From positions 1 through 59,116 of the forward strand of contig CAINFC010000004.1 of assembly GCA_903847975.1 (NCBI GenBank): a stretch of 59,116 nucleotides of DNA, given 5' to 3'. This DNA comes from an uncultured Acidobacteriota bacterium. GTDB taxonomy: Bacteria > Acidobacteriota > UBA6911 > CAINFC01. Position numbers and translations under genes: made by a program. Below the pieces are notes generated by a model, which saw only the letters and a program-made list of their open reading frames with translations, was not told the DNA's origin and did not search any database. Position 1 is the stretch's first letter, and each line of letters starts with the position of its first letter. Positions 1 through 7,982 of this stretch are shown here, in pieces.

Positions 1-1035
1 GGACTGGGCTTCGAGGTTGCCGGTGATCATGGCCAGGCCGGAGAAGGCCAGGGTGGTGAGCTGGGCCTGGTCGGAAATGGTCTGCGCCAGGGTCATGGCG
101 CCGCTGTTCGGTCCGGGATTGTTGCCGGCGGTGGTGGCGCTCCAGGGGAAGGCCTTCACGTCCGCCACACTGGCCAGGGTCCGCGGGGGATTGAAGTAGG
201 TTTTTACCGTACCGGTCTGGGTGTCGGTGACCGTAATGGTATATTCCAAATCGGTAAGGGCGCCGTACAGGAACCAGAAGTAGCCGTTGGTCTTGTTCCC
301 GTCCAGGACCTTGACGATCAGTTCGGCTTGGGAGGAACCGAAAAACCAGAAATAGCCGCTTTCGGAGCCAATGGACACCGCATGGCCCGCACCGGTGGTT
401 CCGTCGGTGTAGTTACGCCAGTTGATTTTAACGGCGAAGCGCGACTGATTCAGGCACAGGGTGGTGTCGTCCGCCTTGCAGGGGGTAGCGGCCTCTACCT
501 GCATGGCAGGAGGCATGGTGGGAATGTTCCGGTGTCCCTGCAGGGAAGCAAAGCGTCCGTATTCATCGCCTCGTGGAGATCCGTAGGAGGCCAGGCCGGG
601 AACCGGAAAAGCCTGCGGGTCGAAATACCCGGCGGCCTGCAGAGCCGGGCGCTCAAAGGTTTTTTGCAGTCCGGTTTCCCGGTCTACTACCTGAATGGCA
701 TACGGCAGGTCTGTCAGCCCGCTGTACAACACCCAGTAGCAGCCGTTTATGGCTTGACCGTCCAGGATCTTGATGCCCAGGTCCACGGCACCTTCGGAAA
801 GAAAAGAGAAATAGCCGCTGTCATCGGCGATCGGAGTCCCGGTACCCGGACCGTAGCTGCCGTCGGCGGGGTTTTTCCAGAAAGCGGTGACTTCAAACCG
901 GCCGGCGCCGAGCAAAAGACCGGTCCCGGCGGCCGCCGCCTGCGCCGGCGTTTGCGGGCTTATGCCGGGCATTGCCTGCGGGAACAGCACCGTTGTTACC
1001 AGCAGAATCCAAAGAAACATTCGTAGTTTTTTCAT
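1..1035 (-). CDS. Secreted repeat protein with two GYFWFF/LDG modules (C-terminal part outside window)
   Basis: The frame is open from an ATG at 1035 to the window edge (345 codons, no stop), so the 3' end is missing. A good AGGAGG Shine-Dalgarno sits just upstream. The first ~25 residues (MKKLRMFLWILLVTTVLF...) form a signal peptide, so the product is secreted. Two homologous modules follow. The first reads FEVTAFWKNPADG, DSGYFSFLS, IKILDGQAINGCYWVLYSGLTD. The second starts at TLCLNQSRFAVKINWRN and has SGYFWFF, VKVLDGNKTNGYFWFLYGALTD, then TVTDTQTG. This module is familiar from extracellular proteins of Acidobacteriota-type genomes; its function is unknown. The first copy is the more diverged. 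Module identity comes from recognition, not a search; the reading frame is certain. Confidence 0.85.
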   Translation of the reverse strand, partial: MKKLRMFLWILLVTTVLFPQAMPGISPQTPAQAAAAGTGLLLGAGRFEVTAFWKNPADGSYGPGTGTPIADDSGYFSFLSEGAVDLGIKILDGQAINGCYWVLYSGLTDLPYAIQVVDRETGLQKTFERPALQAAGYFDPQAFPVPGLASYGSPRGDEYGRFASLQGHRNIPTMPPAMQVEAATPCKADDTTLCLNQSRFAVKINWRNYTDGTTGAGHAVSIGSESGYFWFFGSSQAELIVKVLDGNKTNGYFWFLYGALTDLEYTITVTDTQTGTVKTYFNPPRTLASVADVKAFPWSATTAGNNPGPNSGAMTLAQTISDQAQLTTLAFSGLAMITGNLEAQS

Positions 1036-1553
1036 GGCTCCTCCTTAGGTTGAAAAGTTTTTATAATTGGCTTTTTAAAATCGAGTTCGATGGGGCTAAT
1101 GCACGGGGAATGCCAAATCACCACCCGGCTCCCGCGAAGCGTGGACCCGGAGCAGACAAGGAGGAGCCCGCGTGAGTTGGATCACCGGAAACCCTTATGC
1201 AGAGCCTGTTTCCGATCTCCGACGGCGCGATTCGCGCGGCAAGAACTGTCGAATTCGACACCGGTTTCCGACAAATCTTGCCGGCCGGAAGGGGTTTGAG
1301 CCGGCTTTCCGGTGCGATTCTGCGATTCGAACCGGGACGGCGACCGTATGGCAGGGCGGGAGTGGGATTCAGAAAGGATGAATTTAGATTTCCCAATGCC
1401 GAAAGGGGGCGGCAGGTACGATATAATTACCGTTTCTTTCCCGGGAATCCCAGCCGATCGAAACGGAAGCGGGATTCTGCGGCAGGAATGCGATCGTTAT
1501 CGTGAGGCCCAGCCGGGAAAAATGCAGTTTTTAATTGCCCGGAAAGGCTTTAC
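1036..1553. other. Intergenic region without a supported gene
   Basis: About 520 bases lie between the divergent genes at 1035 (minus) and 1554 (plus). Short open frames exist on both strands but none has a Shine-Dalgarno, recognisable protein or codon bias. A TATAAT hexamer at 1422-1427 could be the -10 of the radical SAM gene, giving a leader of about 120 nt, but no convincing -35 is present. No repeat or clear RNA fold was seen. Confidence 0.5.
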
Positions 1554-3356
1554 ATGGGAACGACGGACAAAACACAACCCTCGGAATGCGCCGATGGCCG
1601 CATGCCGGCTCCCGGTGCGGCGGAGGGAAAGCTTATCGTGCTGACGGCTCCCCTGACCGAGATCATCGATCACGCCGGTTTTTTCATTCAGATGAGCATG
1701 GCTTCCATGCCGGTCTGGATGGAAGGGGTCCTGAACAAGAAGTATCCGAAGTGGAGGGATCTGGAGCGGAACGAGGACGGGTCGGCGCGGGTCATGCCCG
1801 CCGGGATCCGCATCCTGGAGGAATCGCTGCGGCTCAGCTTTCCGGCCGAGGATATCGTTTCCTGCTATCCCGAGGATCTGCCCCGGTTTGTCGGTCCGCG
1901 GACGCGCGCCGTGGGCATTTCTACGCACAACCCCCTGGGTGTTACTTTTGCGGCCGGGGTATACACTTCCGTTTTCGGCACCTCGAAAAATCCGATTAAT
2001 TCCCATTATGCCCGGCAGCTTTTCCTGGGCCTCCGCGACAATCCCTGGCGCAGGAATTTCAAGGTGATTGTCGGCGGATCCGGTGCCTGGCAGATCGCCC
2101 AGACGCAAAGTCAGCAGGAGCTGAGTGTCGATTGCGTACTGGAAGGGCGCAGCGAAGCGCGGGAAACGCGGGATCTGTTCCGCAAGGCCATCGGCGGGGA
2201 GGACCTGCCGGCCCACATCGATGTCGCTCATCCCCAGGAGAAAGAAGAGATCCTGGTGCCCACCGGGCGGACCACCTTCGGCGTTGTGGAAATGACCACG
2301 GGCTGCGGCCGGCGGTGCCGCTTCTGCATGCCCGACTTGAGCCCGCAGCTGGACCTCCCGCGGGAAAGCATCATGGCCGCGGTGCAGGCCAATGTGGCCC
2401 AGGGGAACAAACAGATCTCGCTGGCCACGGAAGACATGTTCATCTGGGGCCAGGTGCGCACCGGTACGCCGTTCTTTTTCCCCAACCGCGAAGCCCTGCT
2501 GGAGCTGTATGCGGAAATCGCCCGGACGCCGGGCGTGGAACAGATCCTTCTCAGCCACAGCACCATGGCCCCGGCGGTGGTCGATCCGGTGCTGATCGAG
2601 AAGCTGACCACGGTTCTGCTGCCCAAGAGCCCGGTTCATCTTCCCCGCATCAGCACCCACCCCAGCCGAAAGATCCTTTCGCCGCTGATCGGCCTGGAAA
2701 CCGGCTCGGTGGCGCAAGCCAGGGAGCTCATGCCGGGAAAGTCCGCGCCTTTTCCGATTGAGGAGTGGCCCAGCGTCTTTATCCAGGGCCTGACCATCAT
2801 GAATCGCCATCACTGGTTTCCGGTGGTAACGCTGATTATCGGCAGCCCGGGGGAAACCGAGGAGGACACCAAAGCGACCCTGGATCTGGTGTATGAAACC
2901 GAGCGCCGCAAGCTGTTTGCCTTCTACGTTCCCTCGATCTTCACTCCGCTGCAGGATACGCGCATGGCGGGCTCGGAGGGAGTCGCCGAGACCCGCGAGC
3001 TCACCGCCCTGCAATGGCAGCTGATGATGAAGTGCTGGAAAATGAACCTGCGGGCGGCGCAGTTCAAATGGTGGGCGCCGCTGGCCTGGCGAGCCGGAGC
3101 CTTCGGGCTGTGGCTTTTCCGGCTGCGCAAGCTGAACGGTCCCCGCTTCACCTGGCCTCTCTTTCTTTTTGCCGGAGCCTTGCCCGAGCGCCTGATGGCC
3201 CGTCTGGGGAAAATCTATATGGGCCGGCCGATGACCGTCAAGAGCCGCAAGGAGCTGATCGCCCTGATTCGTCCGGGCTGGTGGAAGCATCTGCGCGCCG
3301 ATGCCGGGGATATTCCCGAAGCGGCTGGTGCGGAACAAAGCCGCAGCGTAGCCTGA
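1554..3356 (+). CDS. B12-binding-type radical SAM protein
   Basis: A 600-residue radical SAM enzyme. The iron-sulfur motif is CGRRCRFC, with C251, C255 and C258 in the CxxxCxxC spacing that binds the 4Fe-4S cluster and S-adenosylmethionine. The ~200 residues before it (AVGISTHNPLG, then FKVIVGGSGAWQ) look like the Rossmann-type cobalamin-binding domain of class B radical SAM enzymes, but a DxHxxG base-on motif was not found, so cobalamin binding is inferred. After the cluster come the SAM-barrel strands (LIIGSPGETEEDT) and a basic C-terminal region of ~130 residues. The ATG at 1554 follows a GGAAAGG Shine-Dalgarno. The gene stands alone and the substrate is unknown. Confidence 0.8.
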   Translation: MGTTDKTQPSECADGRMPAPGAAEGKLIVLTAPLTEIIDHAGFFIQMSMASMPVWMEGVLNKKYPKWRDLERNEDGSARVMPAGIRILEESLRLSFPAEDIVSCYPEDLPRFVGPRTRAVGISTHNPLGVTFAAGVYTSVFGTSKNPINSHYARQLFLGLRDNPWRRNFKVIVGGSGAWQIAQTQSQQELSVDCVLEGRSEARETRDLFRKAIGGEDLPAHIDVAHPQEKEEILVPTGRTTFGVVEMTTGCGRRCRFCMPDLSPQLDLPRESIMAAVQANVAQGNKQISLATEDMFIWGQVRTGTPFFFPNREALLELYAEIARTPGVEQILLSHSTMAPAVVDPVLIEKLTTVLLPKSPVHLPRISTHPSRKILSPLIGLETGSVAQARELMPGKSAPFPIEEWPSVFIQGLTIMNRHHWFPVVTLIIGSPGETEEDTKATLDLVYETERRKLFAFYVPSIFTPLQDTRMAGSEGVAETRELTALQWQLMMKCWKMNLRAAQFKWWAPLAWRAGAFGLWLFRLRKLNGPRFTWPLFLFAGALPERLMARLGKIYMGRPMTVKSRKELIALIRPGWWKHLRADAGDIPEAAGAEQSRSVA

Positions 3357-3371
3357 TCGCTTTCCTTTCTC

Positions 3372-3417
3372 CCGGGCAGCCGCTTCCGGCCTGGCGGGGC
3401 TGGTGCCGGCTGCCCGG
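3372..3417 (+). terminator. Hairpin after the radical SAM gene
   Basis: A perfect 10-bp inverted repeat (CCGGGCAGCC at 3372-3381, GGCTGCCCGG at 3408-3417) lies 15 bases after the stop codon at 3356. The 26-nt loop is GC-rich. There is no T-run after it, so it is a candidate terminator or mRNA 3' stabiliser rather than a classical intrinsic terminator. Confidence 0.4.
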
Positions 3418-3443
3418 ATGACTAAAAATTCCCCTTCCCAAAG

Positions 3444-3472
3444 TTGACGGACCCGCGATTCGCACTTACATT
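3444..3472 (+). promoter_or_regulatory. Sigma70-like promoter of the small secreted protein gene
   Basis: TTGACG at 3444-3449 and TACATT at 3467-3472 are separated by 17 bases. Transcription would start near 3479, leaving a ~30-nt leader that contains the AAGGAG ribosome site before the ATG at 3510. Confidence 0.55.
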
Positions 3473-3509
3473 ATTAATGATCAGATGCAAGGAACAAGGA
3501 GAAGAAACC

Positions 3510-4091
3510 ATGAAAGCACGTTTGATTTTGTATGCGATCGCAGCGTTATGGGCAGGATTTCTCTGGCCGCGGGAGACCTTCGGGCAGGAAAAAGCCAAGC
3601 CCGATCATTATTCTGCCACCTGGGTGGTTACCGGAGGTGTCGGAGCAGGCCAGAACGTTCCGATCGAAATTCGGATCAACAAGTACAATTCGGATGAGGA
3701 TATTATGAACCTGGCCACCGTGCTTAAGGAAGGCGGTCAGGACAAGCTTCGCAGCACCCTGGAAAAAGAGGATGTCGGGCAGCTGTCTCCCGTCGGCCGT
3801 GTGGGGGTCCCGATTGCCGTGGCCCGCAAGCGGGTGCAGGGTAGCAAAACCGTGATTCGCGTGGTCACCGCCCGCAATCTTTCCTTCCTCGAGCTGCGCT
3901 CCGGCGGACGCTCGGTCGATTATCCCTTTACCATTCTCGAGCTGGAGCTGGATGCCAGCGGCAAGGGCAAGGGGAGCGCCATCGGTGCCGCCAGCATCCG
4001 CTTTAATAAGAAAAAAAATGTCTATGAGATCGAAAGCCTGCAGCACGGTGCGAGTGTCAACAAGCTCCTGAATGTCCAGACCTGGAAATAA
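3510..4091 (+). CDS. Small secreted protein of unknown function
   Basis: A 193-residue protein. The chosen ATG at 3510 follows AAGGAGAAGAAACC and opens a clean signal peptide (MKARLILYAIAALWAGFLWP, cleavage near ETFG-Q at residue 25); in-frame starts further upstream lack a ribosome site. The mature part looks like an all-beta domain with short strands (VPIEIRINKYNS, KTVIRVVTARNLSFLE, DYPFTILELELD). It resembles a small exported family I associate with Acidobacteriota, of no known function. Its own promoter lies just upstream and the 6S-like RNA follows it. No catalytic motif is visible. Confidence 0.75.
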   Translation: MKARLILYAIAALWAGFLWPRETFGQEKAKPDHYSATWVVTGGVGAGQNVPIEIRINKYNSDEDIMNLATVLKEGGQDKLRSTLEKEDVGQLSPVGRVGVPIAVARKRVQGSKTVIRVVTARNLSFLELRSGGRSVDYPFTILELELDASGKGKGSAIGAASIRFNKKKNVYEIESLQHGASVNKLLNVQTWK

Positions 4092-4131
4092 CCCGTCGGG
4101 TCGGAAACGGCCGGTTGTAGGGGCCGGGATA

Positions 4132-4140
4132 TGGTATAAT
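4132..4140 (+). promoter_or_regulatory. Extended -10 promoter (TGGTATAAT) for the 6S-like RNA
   Basis: The TGnTATAAT extended -10 consensus is matched exactly at 4132-4140, 41 bases after the stop of the preceding gene. The -35 region (around 4112-4117, CGGTTG) is weak, as extended -10 promoters allow. The start point would be near 4146, upstream of a stretch with no coding potential on either strand. Confidence 0.65.
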
Positions 4141-4145
4141 ACGTA

Positions 4146-4340
4146 GCTTTCAATTAATTTGTTTGCTGAGGTGGTTCGGAGCGCAGAAACCAGGAACCCT
4201 TTTTATCGGCCTCGCGCGTGCAGACAAGAAAAGCGAAGCCGGCTCAACCCGGCCACGGCATCCGCACCGGACCGATACGTTAGCCTGGAAGCGGATTGAA
4301 CCCGCCTGCTGAGTTGATCGAGGACATCCGCCTCGTGGGA
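4146..4340 (+). ncRNA. ssrS: 6S RNA candidate
   Basis: 6S RNA binds sigma70-RNA polymerase by mimicking an open promoter; the expected shape is visible here. The closing stem pairs GAGGUGG (4168-4174) with CCGCCUC (4328-4334). UUCG (4175-4178) can pair with CGAG (4319-4322), and GCAG (4183-4186) with CUGC (4306-4309). The central bubble has a 5' strand AAACCAGGAACCCUUUU (4187-4203); its 3' strand carries a small hairpin, GCGG (4291-4294) with CCGC (4302-4305), as 6S RNAs do. The apical stem starts with UAUCGG (4204-4209) and CCGAUA (4272-4277) and ends in the hairpin GCCGG (4238-4242)/CCGGC (4249-4253). The motif GGUGGUUCG resembles the E. coli closing-stem region. Ends are approximate; another structured RNA is possible. 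Confidence 0.7.
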
Positions 4341-4392
4341 GACCTGACGGAAGACGCTCAGGTTGAGGCGGTTGTCCTGTTGTCTGCTTCTG

Positions 4393-4412
4393 CCCGGAAA
4401 GCGTCTTCCGGG
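4393..4412. terminator. Hairpin between the 6S-like RNA and the GH28 gene
   Basis: A perfect 7-bp stem, CCCGGAA (4393-4399) and TTCCGGG (4406-4412), with loop AGCGTC. It lies between the plus-strand RNA and the convergent stop codon at 4423, so it could serve either strand. No T-run follows directly. A second, weaker hairpin (ACCTGA 4342-4347, TCAGGT 4358-4363) lies just after the RNA's closing stem. Confidence 0.35.
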
Positions 4413-4422
4413 GCCAAGGGGC

Positions 4423-6129
4423 TTACTGTTTTTCCAGGGCTTCCGCCGGCACATCCGCCTCCCTGCGGATTCTCCGGACGTCGTCGGCGATCCGACTGTC
4501 CAACAGGCGTATATGAGCGGTACGGCCACCTTTCAGCAGGAGAAAGGTGGGTATTGTTTCCACATCCCGGATCGCCTCCAGGCGTATGTTGCGGCCCTGC
4601 TCCACCTGAAACAGGGGTCCATCCTCGGCCAGAATACTTACCCTTTTGAGGGTTACCCCATCCGCCTCGCGGCAAATAAAACCTCTGCGGGAGGAAATGA
4701 CGACATCCTCCAGCGAGATATTGCGGACGGGCATCTCCGGCAATCCCTCCAGCGCAACAGCCCGGGCCGCTCCCCGACAGATGATATCCTTCAGGAAAAT
4801 ATTCCGGAATTGAGGAGTTCCTTCGTTCGCGGCAGGCGTCGCGACGGCGGGGGAGGGTGCCTTATCCTCTGCGGGGGCTTCCTCGCCATAGGACAGGTTG
4901 AATCCGACAGCGTCCGTCGGGATGTCCCGCATGAAAATGGATCGGATGAAAATGTTTTCCACAACTCCCCCGCGGCCCCGGTTGCTTTTGAAACGCAATC
5001 CCACGTCCGTTCCGATGAAGGTGCAGTTGCGGACATGAATATTCCGGATCCCTCCCGACATTTCACTGCCAATGGTAAAACCGCCGTGCCCGTGGTACAC
5101 CGTACAGTCGGCAATCGACACCCATTCGGTCGGTTTGCCGCGTTTGCGGCCGTACTCATCCTTGCCGGATTTCATGCAGATGGCATCGTCACCGACATCG
5201 AAGGTGCAGTTGTACACCACCGCGCGCTGGCAGGATTCCAGATCCAGGCCGTCCCCGTTTTGAGAGTACCAGGGGTTGCGCACCGTCAGATTTCGAATCA
5301 CCACATCTTCGCAGAGGAGCGGATGAATATTCCAGGCCGGCGAATTGGCGAAGGTGGGCCCGTCCAGCAGGACCCTTTTGCATTCCGACAGCCCGACCAT
5401 GACAGGACGGAGAAATTCCCTGGCCTGCCGGTAGTCATTCAGAGAGACCGCCGCACCTTTTTCCTGCAATGCCTGAACGGTCCGGGCCCCTTGCATGGCT
5501 TCCTCGGAGGGCCACCAGATGCTCTTGTCCTTGGATACCACCCCCCCGGAGGCCAGAAGATCGCGCCACTGGTTGGCGGTCATTTTAAATTTCTTTACCG
5601 GCCGCCAGGCGTCGCCGGAACCATCCACCATGCCGGGACCGGTTATGGCAATATCGGTTAATCCCCGGCCGTAAATGGGAGACATAAAGCGGACGCGCGG
5701 TCCTCCTTCGAAAGAGGTCTCGACCAGGGGATAATCGTCGGGATTCCGGCTGAAAAGCAGCAGGGCATTGCGCTCCAGGTGCAGTTCGATGCGGCTTGCC
5801 AGTTGGATGGGGCCGGTCCTCCAGATTCCGGCCGGCACCACCAGTCGTCCGCCGCCCTGCTGGGAGCAGGCGGCAATGGCCCGGCGAAAAGCTTCCGTAT
5901 TGAGGGCCTGTCCGTCGCCCACGGCGCCGAAATCGAGGATATTCCACTGGCGGTCCGGGATATCCGGCAACCTGACGGGAGGCATTGGGAAGGGCAACCC
6001 GGTAATATGTCGAACCGGTTCTCTTGGCGTACGTTCCGTTTGCGCCTGAATGGTCCATCCGAGTCCCCCGCACACCAGGATCGGAATGAGAAGAAACGGT
6101 CTACCGTTCAATCCGGTGATTCGCACCAT
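4423..6129 (-). CDS. GH28 polygalacturonase-like glycoside hydrolase, secreted
   Basis: A 568-residue right-handed beta-helix enzyme of glycoside hydrolase family 28, which cleaves galacturonan in pectin. The ATG at 6129 follows GAGGTGGC. A signal peptide covers roughly residues 1-30 (LLIPILVCGGLGW...IQAQ). The N-terminal signature WNILDFGAVGDG (62-73) marks the helix start. Family catalytic motifs are present: NGDG (291-294), GDD (313-315), GHGG (347-350) and RFK (379-381). These match the NTD, GDD, GHG and RxK motifs, with G for T in the first; the expected aspartates are all kept, so activity is likely. An insert near 185-225 and the length suggest the bacterial exo-type group; the exact substrate is not readable. 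Confidence 0.88.
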   Translation of the reverse strand: MVRITGLNGRPFLLIPILVCGGLGWTIQAQTERTPREPVRHITGLPFPMPPVRLPDIPDRQWNILDFGAVGDGQALNTEAFRRAIAACSQQGGGRLVVPAGIWRTGPIQLASRIELHLERNALLLFSRNPDDYPLVETSFEGGPRVRFMSPIYGRGLTDIAITGPGMVDGSGDAWRPVKKFKMTANQWRDLLASGGVVSKDKSIWWPSEEAMQGARTVQALQEKGAAVSLNDYRQAREFLRPVMVGLSECKRVLLDGPTFANSPAWNIHPLLCEDVVIRNLTVRNPWYSQNGDGLDLESCQRAVVYNCTFDVGDDAICMKSGKDEYGRKRGKPTEWVSIADCTVYHGHGGFTIGSEMSGGIRNIHVRNCTFIGTDVGLRFKSNRGRGGVVENIFIRSIFMRDIPTDAVGFNLSYGEEAPAEDKAPSPAVATPAANEGTPQFRNIFLKDIICRGAARAVALEGLPEMPVRNISLEDVVISSRRGFICREADGVTLKRVSILAEDGPLFQVEQGRNIRLEAIRDVETIPTFLLLKGGRTAHIRLLDSRIADDVRRIRREADVPAEALEKQ

Positions 6130-6351
6130 GCCACCTCATAAAGAAAGGAAAGCGCATTGTAATCCATTTGTTATCAAGAGATGGGACAAGTGTACGGTAC
6201 GGCCGGTGTAAAAGCAAGTGTCGGCGGCAGCACCCCCTTTCCTTTGCCGGTTTTGCGGGGTCATCTTTTTTGGCGGACTCGCCAAACGAAGCCATTTTGG
6301 TGCAAAATTCAGGTTTTCCCATAACCCGTTTTCGTTTCCGAGAAAAAGATT

Positions 6352-7890
6352 ATGTTGAAAATCGTAGCGACACGGTTGGTCGTCCTTGCCTTGGGGGTCT
6401 TCCTGCCGATCGATGGCCTTCGGGCTCAGTCACCGGTTCAAGCGGTTGCCCTGGAGAACCGCCGGGAGCTCTTCCTGGACGATTCTCTCCTTGGCGAAAT
6501 GAAAAATGTGCAGCTTCTGGTTCACCCGCCGACCCGCGAGGAGGTTGCCGTAACCTGCGACGCACCGTGGGAAGGGAACGGCTGCGGCTACTATACCGTC
6601 CTGCACGACAAGCGAGAGGCTGTCTACCGGATGTACTATCATGCCTGGCAGATTCCTACCGGACTCGAGCCGGGCGGCCCCTTAACCATCGCTTATTTTG
6701 AGAGCAAAGATGGCATCCGCTGGCAGCGTCCGAAGCTGGGAATCTGCGAATTCCGGGGCTCCCGGGAAAACAATATCCTGCTGGATAAGATGGGAGACGG
6801 ATCGGGCTGCCACGATTTTTCGCCGTTTATCGACACCAATCCGAAGGCCAGACCGGAGTCGCGGTATAAAGCCACCGGGGCCGGCATCCAAACAGCCAAG
6901 GGGGTATGGGCGTATCACTCCCCGGACGGCATTCACTGGACCCCGATGTCGGACCGCCCGGTCTTCGATAAAGGAATCTTCGATTCCCAGAACGTCTCTT
7001 TCTGGTCGGCCAGGGAAGGGAAGTACGTCCTCTATTACCGGATTTTTTCCGGCAAGGGTACCGAGGGGACGCGGCTGGTCAATCGTGCGGTCTCGGACGA
7101 TTTTCTGCACTGGGCCGACGAAGGGACCATCTCCTTTCCCGAAGGGGAGGGCCCCCATGCCCTGGCGCAATACTACGTCAATCAGATCAAGCCGTATGAA
7201 AGGGCTCCGCATATCTATATCGGCTTTCCGGCCCGCTATGTCGATCACGGATTGACCGCGTCCACTCCGCTTCTGCCGGAATGGGACCTTCGCGAGAAGC
7301 GAATGACGGTCTCGCGCCGGTATGGAACGGCCATCACCGACTCGGTCTATATCGTCAGCCGCGACGGACGTAACTTCCGGCAGAGCAACGACAGCTTCCT
7401 GGCCCCCGGGCTGCGAACGCGGCACAACTGGTCGTACGGCGACAACTACATCGCCTGGCATGTGGTGGAAACGGAATCGACGCGGGACGACTCCCCTCGG
7501 GAACTGTCCCTCTACGCCACCGAATCGTATTTCACCGGGCGTGACTCCCGGCTGCGCCGCTATTCCATGCGCATCGACGGATTCGCCTCGATGCACGCCA
7601 AGCGGCAGGAGGGTGAATTTACCACCCGGCCGATCACCTTCTCCGGCAGGGAGCTTTCTCTCAACCTGGCCACCAGCGCCGCCGGAATGGTAAGAGTGGA
7701 AATCCGCGATCCCGCCGGAGCGCCGCTCCCCGGATTTTCACTCGACGACTGCGACCTTATCTATGGCGATTCCCTGGACCGCCGGGTGAGCTGGAAGGGG
7801 AAACGGAGCGTCGAGGCCCTGGCCGGCAAGCCGGTGGTCTTGCGAATCGTCCTGCGTGAAGCGGATATCTACTCGCTGGTCTTCGAATAA
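6352..7890 (+). CDS. Secreted five-bladed beta-propeller protein (GH43/GH32-like fold)
   Basis: A 512-residue exported protein with a signal peptide (residues ~1-25, ending LRAQ). Repeated blade-like units follow: YRMYYHAWQ, LTIAYFESKDGIRWQRP, VWAYHSPDGIHWTPM, KYVLYYRIFSGKG, VSDDFLHWADEG, SVYIVSRDGRNF. The 'SxDGxxWxxP' pattern is typical of five-bladed propellers of the GH32/43/62/68 superfamily and of a large uncharacterised group common in Planctomycetota and Verrucomicrobiota, which begins with LFLDDSLLGEMKNV as here. The last ~110 residues look like a beta-sandwich (LSLNLATSAAGMVRVEI). Catalytic acids could not be assigned, so hydrolase activity is uncertain. It is divergent from the GH28 gene, which suggests a shared polysaccharide role. 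Confidence 0.7.
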   Translation: MLKIVATRLVVLALGVFLPIDGLRAQSPVQAVALENRRELFLDDSLLGEMKNVQLLVHPPTREEVAVTCDAPWEGNGCGYYTVLHDKREAVYRMYYHAWQIPTGLEPGGPLTIAYFESKDGIRWQRPKLGICEFRGSRENNILLDKMGDGSGCHDFSPFIDTNPKARPESRYKATGAGIQTAKGVWAYHSPDGIHWTPMSDRPVFDKGIFDSQNVSFWSAREGKYVLYYRIFSGKGTEGTRLVNRAVSDDFLHWADEGTISFPEGEGPHALAQYYVNQIKPYERAPHIYIGFPARYVDHGLTASTPLLPEWDLREKRMTVSRRYGTAITDSVYIVSRDGRNFRQSNDSFLAPGLRTRHNWSYGDNYIAWHVVETESTRDDSPRELSLYATESYFTGRDSRLRRYSMRIDGFASMHAKRQEGEFTTRPITFSGRELSLNLATSAAGMVRVEIRDPAGAPLPGFSLDDCDLIYGDSLDRRVSWKGKRSVEALAGKPVVLRIVLREADIYSLVFE

Positions 7891-7930
7891 AGGCATCGCA
7901 GTTCCCGTCCCGAACCCCCCGGGAGCCGAC

Positions 7931-7962
7931 CTGCGCGCGCCGGCGAAAGCCGGAGGGCGCAG
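7931..7962. terminator. GNRA-capped hairpin between convergent genes
   Basis: CTGCGC (7931-7936) pairs with GCGCAG (7957-7962), and CCGGC with GCCGG around a GAAA tetraloop (7945-7948). It lies between the stop of the plus-strand propeller gene (7890) and the stop of the minus-strand cytochrome gene (7983). No T-run is present, so a bidirectional termination role is inferred from position and stability only. Confidence 0.4.
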
Positions 7963-7982
7963 GGTTCGGCTGCATCAACTGT

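Noticed and set aside
1118-1396. 92-codon minus-strand frame in the first intergenic region
   Set aside because: No ribosome site, Arg/Pro-rich composition typical of random GC-rich sequence, no recognised domain.
1497-3338. Long minus-strand open frame opposite the radical SAM gene
   Set aside because: It is antisense to a clear radical SAM gene, has no recognisable domain and arises from GC-rich codon bias.
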